Shown: piece by piece, positions 1-6,046 of the stretch
How positions within the stretch are numbered: the first letter of the stretch is position 1
Layout: every line of letters begins with the position of its first letter
Source: Saprospiraceae bacterium
GTDB taxonomy: Bacteria; Bacteroidota; Bacteroidia; Chitinophagales; Saprospiraceae
NCBI GenBank assembly: GCA_013002625.1
Contig: JABDJE010000178.1
Span: 1-6,046 of the forward strand
Direction: 5' to 3'
Length of the DNA stretch: 6,046 bases
The notes under the pieces: generated by a model
What the model was told of the DNA's origin: nothing
What the model saw: the letters and a program-made list of their open reading frames with translations, nothing else
Databases searched by the model: none
Program-made: the position numbers and the translations under genes

Positions 1-1146
1 GTTGTATTCAGTATAATCGTATACCTGGTAACTAAAAATGAATTCCTCAGTCCCTTTCTTATTCCGTTTTGTATCACGCCCATCGTTGTATATAATTTCT
101 TCGGAGGACGATTGGCTTTATTTATACACATTGTTGTTGTACTGATTTCGAGCTTCATAAGTGGCTTAGGTTACGAATTTACTTTTCTCCAGATTTTGGC
201 TGGTATTGTTACGGTTCTAACCATCACTGAAACGCGTTATTGGAATAAGTTCTTCCTAGCAATATTGGTGATACTTCTGACCTATGTCATAGGGTACCTG
301 GGACTAGCCTTGATTAATTCCGGTACTTTGGTAGAAGCAGAGCAACATACATTTGGCTGGTTGGTTTTCAACGCATTGTTATTATTGTTAGCGTATCCAT
401 TTATACCCATTATCGAAAAAATATTTGGTTATACTTCGAGTATTACGATAGCCGAGTTGGGAGATATGAATAAACCCTTACTTCGGGATCTATCACTTAA
501 GGCACCTGGTACATTGCAACATTCCCTTCAGGTAGCCAATTTAAGTGAAGCCGCAGCAAAAGCCATTGGAGCTAATTCACTGCTCGTGAAGACAGCAGCG
601 CTGTACCACGATGTCGGTAAAATGAATAATCCGTTTTACTTTATTGAAAACAGTAATGGTGAGAACGCACATGACGCCTTGAATAATTTTGATTCAGCAA
701 GAATCATCATCGGCCATGTTACTGAAGGAGATGCAATGGCGAAAAAGGCACGCCTCCCAAAAATAATAACAGATTTCATCACAACGCATCACGGTACTAC
801 ACGGGTTGAATACTTCTATCGTAATCAATTAAATGAAGAGCCAGATCGGGAATTTGACGAATCTTTATTTAGGTACCCTGGTCCTAAACCTCAAACCAAA
901 GAGCAAGCTATTATGATGCTCGCAGATTCAATTGAAGCCGCATCCAAGAGTCTCAAAAATCCGACGGGTCAAGACATTGACAAGCTCATCGACAAGATCG
1001 TCAACTTTAAAATAGATGAGGGACAATTGAATGAATCGGATATAAGTTTCCGTGAGTTACAAGTCTGTGTCGAAACATTCAGGGCTGTATTACGAAGCAT
1101 TTATCATGTAAGGATTGAATATCCTGATGCTAAATCCGAAGAATAA
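1..1146 (+). CDS. 7TM-HD family membrane phosphohydrolase, PgpH/YqfF-like (5'-partial)
   Basis: The frame is open from base 1 without a stop, so the true start lies left of the window; the TTG at 112 is an internal leucine codon. The 381 visible residues begin in the membrane part, with hydrophobic segments near residues 16-34, 39-56, 63-77, 83-105 and 120-139, followed by a cytosolic HD domain at about 160-320. All seven metal ligands known from Listeria PgpH have visible counterparts: H174 (LQHS), H203-D204 (YHDVGK, bases 607-624), H239 (GHV), H263-H264 (THHGT) and D309 (LADS). The HDIG motif appears as HDVG. Characterised family members hydrolyse cyclic-di-AMP to pApA; that activity is inferred here. 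The N-terminal extracytoplasmic 7TMR-HDED domain would lie off the window. The gene overlaps its downstream neighbour by one base. Family assignment is firm; substrate is less certain. Confidence 0.93.
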   Translation, partial: VVFSIIVYLVTKNEFLSPFLIPFCITPIVVYNFFGGRLALFIHIVVVLISSFISGLGYEFTFLQILAGIVTVLTITETRYWNKFFLAILVILLTYVIGYLGLALINSGTLVEAEQHTFGWLVFNALLLLLAYPFIPIIEKIFGYTSSITIAELGDMNKPLLRDLSLKAPGTLQHSLQVANLSEAAAKAIGANSLLVKTAALYHDVGKMNNPFYFIENSNGENAHDALNNFDSARIIIGHVTEGDAMAKKARLPKIITDFITTHHGTTRVEYFYRNQLNEEPDREFDESLFRYPGPKPQTKEQAIMMLADSIEAASKSLKNPTGQDIDKLIDKIVNFKIDEGQLNESDISFRELQVCVETFRAVLRSIYHVRIEYPDAKSEE

Positions 1147-1694
1147 TGGCTTCAATTTTTGGACATGCCGCCACTGCATTGACGGCCACTGCTCTCATTA
1201 AAAGAAAGGTTAATCGAACCAAGCTCAATATTCTTGCTATTTTCTGTGCATCTATTCCTGATGCAGATGTGTTGATGTTTCGCTTTGGGTTTTCATACAG
1301 CCATTGGTTAGGGCACAGAGGATTTTTCCATTCGATTTTTTTTGCACTCTTTCTGGCGATTTTAATCAAAGTGATATTTTACAATAAGTACAAATGGTCA
1401 GGTAGAGATTGCTGGCTGGTTATTGGTTTTTTCAGTCTGATGACCATCTCACATGGTGTTTTGGACGCAATGACAACAGGCGGCCGCGGTATAGCCTTTT
1501 TCTCCCCATTCGACAACACAAGGCATTTCTTGCCATGGCGTGTTATCCAGGTGAGCCCATTGGGTGCAGGGCGATTTTTTAGTGAATGGGGGATAGCCGT
1601 ATTGAAAAGCGAATTTATTTTTATAGGTATTCCTTGCCTGCTTATCCTTGCGGTAAATAAAGTTGTAAATCTAATTAAGCCGCCTGTGGCTTAA
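1146..1694 (+). CDS. YdjM/DUF457-type membrane-bound putative metal-dependent hydrolase
   Basis: This 182-residue protein carries the hallmarks of the YdjM/DUF457 family: H7 near the N-terminus, PDAD at 38-41, H53 and the HRGFFHS block at 57-63, a second HxxxD pair (H103, D107), then a TTGG-to-FFSPF stretch at 110-122. These conserved His and Asp residues are thought to bind metal, and hydrophobic helices around 60-78, 88-103 and 154-172 place it in the inner membrane. The family's substrate is unknown; the E. coli member YdjM is a LexA-regulated membrane protein, but no LexA-type site is visible here. The ATG overlaps the upstream TAA (TAATG at 1144-1148), implying translation by re-initiation after the 7TM-HD gene. 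Length is normal for the family. The 3' end overlaps the convergent gene by 20 bases. Confidence 0.88.
   Translation: MASIFGHAATALTATALIKRKVNRTKLNILAIFCASIPDADVLMFRFGFSYSHWLGHRGFFHSIFFALFLAILIKVIFYNKYKWSGRDCWLVIGFFSLMTISHGVLDAMTTGGRGIAFFSPFDNTRHFLPWRVIQVSPLGAGRFFSEWGIAVLKSEFIFIGIPCLLILAVNKVVNLIKPPVA
1675..1694. repeat. Inverted repeat formed by two overlapping convergent stop regions
   Basis: TTAAGCC (1675-1681) and GGCTTAA (1688-1694) are perfect reverse complements separated by GCCTGT. The left arm starts with the minus-strand gene's stop (TTA, read as TAA) and the right arm ends with the plus-strand gene's TAA, so the repeat coincides exactly with the coding overlap. As a result both proteins end alike (KPPVA and KPQAA). 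In RNA it could form a 7-bp stem with a 6-base loop. No T-run follows on either strand, so a classical intrinsic terminator is unlikely, but it may mark both transcript ends. Confidence 0.75.
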
Positions 1695-2235
1695 GAACAT
1701 AGGATTTGATAGCTTCGATTGCAAGTATTATTACACTGAAAAACATGAGATTTCCCATCGCTGTATTTCTAAAGAAAGGAACGCCTGCTTCAAGACAAAG
1801 TAACAATCCAGCAAATGTCTTAGGATAAAAGGCGGAACTCATCCAGGAACCAATATTGGTGATAAAGAAAAATGCAATGGAAGAAAATAAAGCTCCGAAA
1901 ACGATCTTTTTAAACATACCGCTTGCGTGCATTACCATACCTATTGCTGCGGTTAGAACAAACGCGATATACACAGGAATCATATAGTCCGAGAAAAAGA
2001 CGAATCCAACATGATCTGTGAAAAAAGGTCTTGCAATGGTGTTGTTGATCACCAAGTCGCTTAGAAATAAAGCAATAATTGGAAGTAAGAAACCCCAATA
2101 CTTCTTCGTGAAGTAAGCGCCACCGACAAAAGCCATAGCCGCAACGGGCGTCACATTGGGCGGATGTGGAAATAATCTGAACAATGCGGCGATGCCGATA
2201 AATGATGTGATAAGTGCAAAATTCTTATTCTTCAT
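1675..2235 (-). CDS. DUF6580-family integral membrane protein, putative ECF-transporter S-component-like
   Basis: This is a 186-residue, very hydrophobic protein with about six membrane segments (near residues 8-22, 30-42, 47-63, 85-104, 111-132 and 158-177), the size and topology of an ECF-transporter substrate-binding (S) subunit. Recognisable family features are an N-terminal R20 followed by the PPNVTPVAAMAF block (25-36), SD at 59-60 after helix three, W131, the YPKTFAGL stretch at 137-144 and the GVPFFRN block at 151-157. The family is annotated as putative transport protein, and the substrate is unknown. No ATPase or EcfT partner lies in this window, so it may use a shared energising module elsewhere or work alone. 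The ATG at 2233-2235 is preceded by AT-rich sequence without a Shine-Dalgarno. It diverges from the CPBP gene and converges with the YdjM-like gene. Confidence 0.8.
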   Translation of the reverse strand: MKNKNFALITSFIGIAALFRLFPHPPNVTPVAAMAFVGGAYFTKKYWGFLLPIIALFLSDLVINNTIARPFFTDHVGFVFFSDYMIPVYIAFVLTAAIGMVMHASGMFKKIVFGALFSSIAFFFITNIGSWMSSAFYPKTFAGLLLCLEAGVPFFRNTAMGNLMFFSVIILAIEAIKSYVLKPQAA

Positions 2236-2252
2236 AAATCAAATTTCCATTG

Positions 2253-2260
2253 CAAAGATG
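2253..2260 (-). promoter_or_regulatory. Weak candidate -7 element for the DUF6580 gene
   Basis: Read on the minus strand this is CATCTTTG, one mismatch from the Bacteroidota -7 consensus TAnnTTTG. It sits about 17 bases upstream of the ATG, implying a very short leader. No TTG -33 element is visible at the expected distance, so the call is tentative. Confidence 0.22.
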
Positions 2261-2313
2261 AGGTAAAAATATGGAAAATCGTAGTGTGTCGTATATTACT
2301 GGAAATCAATGTT

Positions 2314-2321
2314 TATTTTTG
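2314..2321 (+). promoter_or_regulatory. Candidate Bacteroidota -7 promoter element for the CPBP-M1 operon
   Basis: TATTTTTG matches the primary-sigma -7 consensus of Bacteroidota (TAnnTTTG) perfectly. It lies 33 bases before the ATG at 2355, giving a leader of roughly 25-30 bases. A clear TTG -33 box is not visible upstream (only GTG around 2286-2288), and the region is AT-rich, so a chance match is possible. It is the best promoter candidate in the 119-base divergent gap between the DUF6580 and CPBP genes; nothing else stands out there. Confidence 0.42.
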
Positions 2322-2354
2322 GAATCTTAAGTCAATCAGTGAATCAAAATAAAT

Positions 2355-3317
2355 ATGGGATTTTTCGAAAATGCCTTTAAAGGTAAAAATGCATGGTGGC
2401 GGTATTTAGTAGTAATGGTAGTGGTGTTTTTAGGCTACAGCATAGGTCAAATTCCACTCATGCTGGCATTATTCAGATCAGTCAATGAAGAAGGATCTGG
2501 GCTGACAGACGATGATATTGTAAACTTTCAATCCAATCCAGATTTCGCCATTTTTGGAATCAATTCGAATATGGGTTTTACCCTCTTGCTGGTTATGTTT
2601 ATTGGTGCATTGACTGCATTCTTTTTCATATTTAAACCCATGCACGACAGGGAATTCAGATCTCTGGTCACACCTTCAAGCAGAATCAATTGGAATAAAA
2701 TGATTTTTGCATTCTGTGTATGGCTGGGCTTGAGCCTCATTGTAGAATCTGTTTCTTATTTCATGGATCCAGGAAACTACTCATTTCATTTTCAGCTCAA
2801 AACCTTTATACCACTTGTAATTATTTCGCTTTTAATCTTACCCATTCAGACAAGTATGGAGGAATTGGTATTCAGAGGCTATTTAATGCAAGGGGTTGGA
2901 ATTATGGCCAAAAACAAATGGGTGCCTTTACTTGTGACATCGATTCTCTTTGGAGGTATACATGCTATGAATCCTGAAATACAGGAATTTGGATTTGGAA
3001 TTATGCAAACCTATTATATATCTGCTGGTTTACTATTGGGCATTGTTACAATTATGGATGATGGCCTTGAACTGGCTTTGGGCGTTCACGCAGCCACCAA
3101 CTTTGCAGGTGCGGTATTCATAGGGTATGATGGTGCAGCTATTCAGACGGAAAGCCTCTTTACCGCACATGAAATAAATCCCGTCTTCATGACCATAGGG
3201 TTCATACTTGTATCAATAATATTTTTGATCATCATGAAATATAGGTACCAGTGGGGATCGTTTAAGAAACTGGCGGAAGTTGTTACCCCGCCAGATGAAA
3301 ATTCTACTCTAGCTTAA
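2355..3317 (+). CDS. CPBP-family intramembrane glutamic/metalloprotease (CAAX protease/Abi-like)
   Basis: A 320-residue polytopic membrane protein with about eight hydrophobic segments (near 15-40, 73-95, 115-136, 151-168, 189-203, 220-240, 243-258 and 276-295). The C-terminal half holds all three signature motifs of the CPBP/Abi family (PF02517): EExxxR at E169-E170-R174, FxxxH at F199-H203, and HxxxN at H245-N249. In the eukaryotic relative Rce1 these residues form the active site that cleaves CAAX-prenylated proteins. Bacteria do not usually prenylate, and family members act on other membrane proteins or peptides, so the substrate here is unknown. The N-terminal half is less conserved, and a loop at about 42-70 probably lies outside the membrane. 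The ATG follows an A-rich stretch (AAAATAAAT) with no Shine-Dalgarno. The M1 peptidase starts only 13 bases after its stop, so the two are probably co-transcribed. Confidence 0.9.
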   Translation: MGFFENAFKGKNAWWRYLVVMVVVFLGYSIGQIPLMLALFRSVNEEGSGLTDDDIVNFQSNPDFAIFGINSNMGFTLLLVMFIGALTAFFFIFKPMHDREFRSLVTPSSRINWNKMIFAFCVWLGLSLIVESVSYFMDPGNYSFHFQLKTFIPLVIISLLILPIQTSMEELVFRGYLMQGVGIMAKNKWVPLLVTSILFGGIHAMNPEIQEFGFGIMQTYYISAGLLLGIVTIMDDGLELALGVHAATNFAGAVFIGYDGAAIQTESLFTAHEINPVFMTIGFILVSIIFLIIMKYRYQWGSFKKLAEVVTPPDENSTLA

Positions 3318-3330
3318 TTTTTTAAAATAT

Positions 3331-5187
3331 ATGAGACACATTTTACTTTTTGCAATTCTGCTTTTTTCAATATTATTAAAAAGTCAGGATTACAGATGGC
3401 AACAAGCCGTTGAATATGATATGAACATCGACATGAATGTCGAGAATTTTAAATTTACTGGTGAGCAAACAATCAAGTATACCAACAATTCACCTGATAC
3501 CCTTCAAAAAATATTCTACCACTTATACTTCAATGCATTTCAACCGGGCAGTATGATGGATGTTCGCTCCAGAACTATCAGCGATCCCGATGGTAGAGTT
3601 GGTGATAGGATTAGTAAATTGAAGGATAATGAAATCGGATATCATCGGATAGATGAACTCAAACAAGATGGCGAGATGGTTCGCTACCATGTGGAAGGTA
3701 CAATTCTGGAAGTTGATCTGACCAATCCTATTTTACCTGGAGAGACGACCAAACTGGAGATGAAGTTTAACAGTCAGGTTCCTGTGCAAATACGACGAAG
3801 CGGAAGAGACAACAGAGAAGGAATAAGTCTTTCCATGGCTCAGTGGTATCCTAAATTATGTGAGTATGATTATCAAGGCTGGCATGCAAATCCCTATGTC
3901 GGACGAGAATTCCATGGTGTTTGGGGTGACTTTAATGTCTCGATTAAAATTGACAGAAAATACACTGTTGCAGCTTCTGGTTTGGTGCGTAACCCACAGA
4001 AAATGGGCCATGGGTATTCTGATAAGAATACCAAAAAGAAAAAACTGTTTGGCAAAAAGAAATTGACATGGGAATTCCACGCTGAACGCGTACATGATTT
4101 TGTATGGGCTGCTGATCCTGACTATACTCATTTAATGCAAACTACAGATGCCGGTACAGCCCTTCATTATTTTTTTCAGGCAAACGAAAGGACAACTGAA
4201 AATTGGGAGAATTTGCATGCAGCAATGAATGAAGCCGAAAAATTCATGAATGAGAGATATGGCACCTACCCTTATCCAACCTATGCATTTATTCAGGGTG
4301 GAGATGGTGGTATGGAATATCCTATGGCAACACTTATAACCGGAGAACGAAGTTTTCCTAGCCTTGTAGGCGTTAGTATTCATGAATGGATGCACAGTTG
4401 GTATCAAATGGTTCTGGCAACCAATGAAAGTTTATACTCTTGGATGGATGAAGGATTTACATCTTTCGCCACAGCTGAGGTGATGAACCACTTGCGTAAG
4501 AAAGGATATATTTCAGGCGAGGTAAGAGAAGACCCACATGTCAATACTGTAAAAGGATTTGCACGGTGGGCGTCAACAGGTAAAGATGAAGCGTTAACGA
4601 CACATGCTGATCACTTTACATCAAATCGTGCATACGGGATTGCTGCATATACCAAAGGGAATGTATTCTTGAAGCAACTCAGTTATATCATGGGCGATGA
4701 GGCCTTTTACAAAGCACTTAAAAGATATTTCAACGAATGGCAGTTCAAGCATCCTAATCCCAATGATTTTATCCGCGTGATGGAAAAGACATCTGGTCTG
4801 GAATTGGATTGGTACAAAGAATACTTTGTGCAGACCACACACACGATTGACTACGGAATAAAAGATGTACTACCTTCAGAAGGTGGAACTATAGTGGTCT
4901 TGGAAAAGATAGGGTATATGCCCATGCCAATGGATATTACGGTATATCTGAAAAATGGTACAAAGAAGTTCTACTATATTCCTTTAAGAATCATGCGCGG
5001 AGAGAAAGGGCGCGATATTTTTGAAGGCAAGCTTGAAAAAGACTGGCCCTGGACCCATCCGGAATACGAACTTTATATAGACGTTTCCCCTGATGAAATA
5101 GAAAAGATACTTATTGATGAATCGACCCGCTTTTCGGATGTAGATTATAATAATAACGTCTGGCCAGTTATTCCAGATGCAGATTAA
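3331..5187 (+). CDS. Exported M1-family zinc metallopeptidase (aminopeptidase N-like)
   Basis: The protein has 618 residues. Residues 1-18 form a signal peptide (MRH, a hydrophobic core, then KSQ before D20) without a lipobox cysteine, so it should be exported to the periplasm or beyond. An N-terminal beta domain (about 25-270) precedes a thermolysin-like catalytic domain (about 280-500). The latter has the exopeptidase motif in variant form (GGMEY, 326-330, in place of GAMEN), the zinc site HEWMH at 351-355 with the third ligand E374 exactly 18 residues later in WMDE, and a candidate catalytic tyrosine Y440 in AAYTKG. A short beta domain (about 515-600) closes the protein; the long helical C-terminal domain of PepN is absent, as in the shorter Bacteroidota members. 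It should release N-terminal residues from peptides, aiding nutrition or turnover. A lysine-rich loop at 232-244 is unusual. No T9SS sorting domain is evident. It follows the CPBP gene by 13 bases and ends at a strong terminator. Confidence 0.94.
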   Translation: MRHILLFAILLFSILLKSQDYRWQQAVEYDMNIDMNVENFKFTGEQTIKYTNNSPDTLQKIFYHLYFNAFQPGSMMDVRSRTISDPDGRVGDRISKLKDNEIGYHRIDELKQDGEMVRYHVEGTILEVDLTNPILPGETTKLEMKFNSQVPVQIRRSGRDNREGISLSMAQWYPKLCEYDYQGWHANPYVGREFHGVWGDFNVSIKIDRKYTVAASGLVRNPQKMGHGYSDKNTKKKKLFGKKKLTWEFHAERVHDFVWAADPDYTHLMQTTDAGTALHYFFQANERTTENWENLHAAMNEAEKFMNERYGTYPYPTYAFIQGGDGGMEYPMATLITGERSFPSLVGVSIHEWMHSWYQMVLATNESLYSWMDEGFTSFATAEVMNHLRKKGYISGEVREDPHVNTVKGFARWASTGKDEALTTHADHFTSNRAYGIAAYTKGNVFLKQLSYIMGDEAFYKALKRYFNEWQFKHPNPNDFIRVMEKTSGLELDWYKEYFVQTTHTIDYGIKDVLPSEGGTIVVLEKIGYMPMPMDITVYLKNGTKKFYYIPLRIMRGEKGRDIFEGKLEKDWPWTHPEYELYIDVSPDEIEKILIDESTRFSDVDYNNNVWPVIPDAD

Positions 5188-5189
5188 TC

Positions 5190-5223
5190 AAAAAAAGCCT
5201 TTCCAATTTGGAAAGGCTTTTTT
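5190..5223. terminator. Bidirectional intrinsic terminator between M1 peptidase and subtilase genes
   Basis: GCCTTTCC (5197-5204) and GGAAAGGC (5210-5217) form a perfect 8-bp stem around loop AATTT. A run of seven A precedes it and six T follow, so the same hairpin carries a T-tract in both directions. It starts just after the M1 stop codon and lies 28 bases beyond the subtilase stop on the other strand, as expected for a shared terminator of convergent genes. Confidence 0.92.
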
Positions 5224-5241
5224 GTAGAACCAATATGATCC

Positions 5242-5265
5242 AACTCAAAATTATGCTTTTGAGTT
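5242..5265 (-). repeat. Hairpin enclosing the subtilase stop codon
   Basis: AACTCAAAA (5242-5250) and TTTTGAGTT (5257-5265) are perfect 9-base reverse complements with a 6-base loop. On the minus strand the first arm encodes the protein's last N-S-K codons and the loop carries GCA TAA, so the stop codon is in the loop. The stem is AT-rich and has only a four-T run after the stop, so it is at most a secondary transcript-end or stability element next to the stronger terminator. Confidence 0.55.
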
Positions 5266-6046
5266 ATTTGTTTTATTCTTAATCTTCTTTTTACCCTTTA
5301 CGGTTTTAGCCATATTGACGGCTTGCTCCGCATTTACGGCACCGCCGGAAACACTTAAAGTGCTGAATGGTGCCATTTCATCCATAGTACCTGGAATGAT
5401 AACCTCGGTATTGATAGGTGTTACCGAATTCATTAAGATATCTTTTACCTGGACAGCAGTTAGTGAAGGGAAGTAGCTTCTTAGGACAGCAGCGACACCA
5501 GCTACAATAGGTGCTGCAAAACTTGTCCCTTGTGACATTTGGTATTCATTGTCAGGAATGGTTGAAAATATTTCCATACCAGGCGCAAAAATATCTACTT
5601 CTTCCAGCCAATAATTGCTGAATGGGGCAACAACTTCTGCATCACTCATGTATGATAAAGCACCGACCTCTATCCAGTTTTTGTAATTCTTCTCTTTAGC
5701 TTTGAAAAAAAGAAATCCCTTTCCTTTATAAGTATCGTTAGGGAAGTTGTCACTTGTATCGTTATTCTTACCATCATTACCAGATGCGTGGACTAAAAGA
5801 ACATCTTTTTTCTCCGCATATTTAATGGCTTCTTCAACGATGGATTCATTCCAGGAAAAGCCTTTGCCGAAACTCATATTAATAATATGTGCGCCATTAT
5901 CAACTGCATATTTGATGGCATTTGCAACATCCTTATCTCGCTCATCTCCATCTGGGACAGTACGGACAGACATGATTCTAACATTATTGGCCACACCATC
6001 TATGCCTATGTCGTTATTTCTGACGGCACCGATAATACCGGCAACG
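5251..6046 (-). CDS. Subtilisin-like serine protease, peptidase family S8 (5'-partial)
   Basis: The frame is open to the right edge, so the start is off the window; the GTG at 5992-5994 is an internal valine. The 264 visible residues begin at VAGIIGA, the segment that directly follows the catalytic histidine (HGTHVAGIIGA-type) in S8 enzymes, so the catalytic Asp and His lie just outside. Visible features are the INMSFG strand, the oxyanion-hole Asn in HASGND (codon 5776-5778), the FAPG block and the nucleophile Ser in QGTSFAAP (codon 5521-5523), followed by the usual helix with VAGVAAVLRSYFP. After the fold comes only a short Lys/Asn-rich tail (KGKKKIKNKTNN) and no T9SS sorting or P-domain. 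A stretch rich in Asp, Asn and Lys at bases 5690-5775 is an insertion relative to compact subtilisins. It probably is an exported protease, but the signal peptide would be off the window. It converges on the M1 gene and shares its terminator. Confidence 0.94.
   Translation of the reverse strand, partial: VAGIIGAVRNNDIGIDGVANNVRIMSVRTVPDGDERDKDVANAIKYAVDNGAHIINMSFGKGFSWNESIVEEAIKYAEKKDVLLVHASGNDGKNNDTSDNFPNDTYKGKGFLFFKAKEKNYKNWIEVGALSYMSDAEVVAPFSNYWLEEVDIFAPGMEIFSTIPDNEYQMSQGTSFAAPIVAGVAAVLRSYFPSLTAVQVKDILMNSVTPINTEVIIPGTMDEMAPFSTLSVSGGAVNAEQAVNMAKTVKGKKKIKNKTNNSKA

Noticed and set aside
112..114. TTG as the start of the 7TM-HD gene
   Set aside because: The same frame is open back to base 1 and encodes a family-consistent membrane segment (LIPFCITPIVVYNFF) upstream, so the gene is cut by the window edge.
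1130..1369. Minus-strand open frame across the 7TM-HD/YdjM-like junction
   Set aside because: It is antisense to two well-supported genes and its translation resembles no known protein.
2236..2354. Riboswitch, small RNA or short gene in the divergent intergenic region
   Set aside because: It is only 119 bases, AT-rich and must hold two promoters; no conserved box, strong stem or credible small reading frame is visible.
4027..4042. A-rich run (AAAAAGAAAAAAC) as a programmed frameshift site in the M1 gene
   Set aside because: The zero frame reads AAA AAA CTG, which does not match the X XXY YYZ phase, and the zero frame continues through the intact active site to a normal end.
3856..4407. Several overlapping open frames on both strands inside the M1 gene (for example 3856-4131, 3860-4066 and 4132-4407)
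   Set aside because: They lie wholly within a gene with intact catalytic motifs, encode no recognisable family and have the look of chance frames.
5992..5994. GTG as the start of the subtilase gene
   Set aside because: The frame continues to the right edge with the conserved VAGIIGAVRN segment, so this valine is internal.
1..6046. A defence system, mobile element or novel multi-gene system
   Set aside because: CPBP proteins are sometimes called Abi, but no toxin, nuclease, integrase, transposase, direct repeat array or abrupt compositional shift accompanies it; all genes fit housekeeping or envelope and proteolysis roles.

Overview
The window reads as ordinary chromosomal DNA of a member of the Bacteroidota. 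The evidence is a set of protein types typical of that phylum, a perfect TAnnTTTG-type -7 promoter element, AT-rich start regions without a Shine-Dalgarno sequence, and modest GC content. Order and genus cannot be read from the sequence. Coding density is high. There are six protein genes, two cut by the window edges, and no stretch over about 120 bases lacks a gene. I see no tRNA, rRNA, insertion sequence, phage gene or CRISPR array.

Left block, plus strand: the C-terminal part of a 7TM-HD membrane phosphohydrolase (PgpH/YqfF type, likely a cyclic-di-AMP phosphodiesterase) runs in from the left edge. It overlaps by one base (TAATG) the start of a small YdjM/DUF457-type membrane-bound putative metal-dependent hydrolase. 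The pair is probably translationally coupled. A minus-strand gene for a six-helix DUF6580 membrane protein, resembling ECF-transporter substrate-binding components, converges on it. The two convergent genes overlap by 20 bases, and that overlap is exactly an inverted repeat with one stop codon at each end.

Middle block, plus strand: after a 119-base divergent intergenic region holding the promoter candidates come a CPBP (CAAX-protease/Abi) intramembrane metalloprotease and, 13 bases later, an exported M1-family zinc aminopeptidase. They look like a two-gene operon and end at a strong, near-symmetric hairpin terminator that can serve both strands.

Right block, minus strand: the C-terminal part of a subtilisin-like (S8) serine protease enters from the right edge and converges on the same terminator. 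Its stop codon lies in the loop of a second small hairpin.

Three adjacent genes encode proteases of three classes (membrane-embedded, exported metallo, subtilisin), but only the first two appear co-transcribed. I find no convincing sign of a previously undescribed system. The most notable features are structural: stop codons built into inverted repeats, and tightly packed convergent ends.
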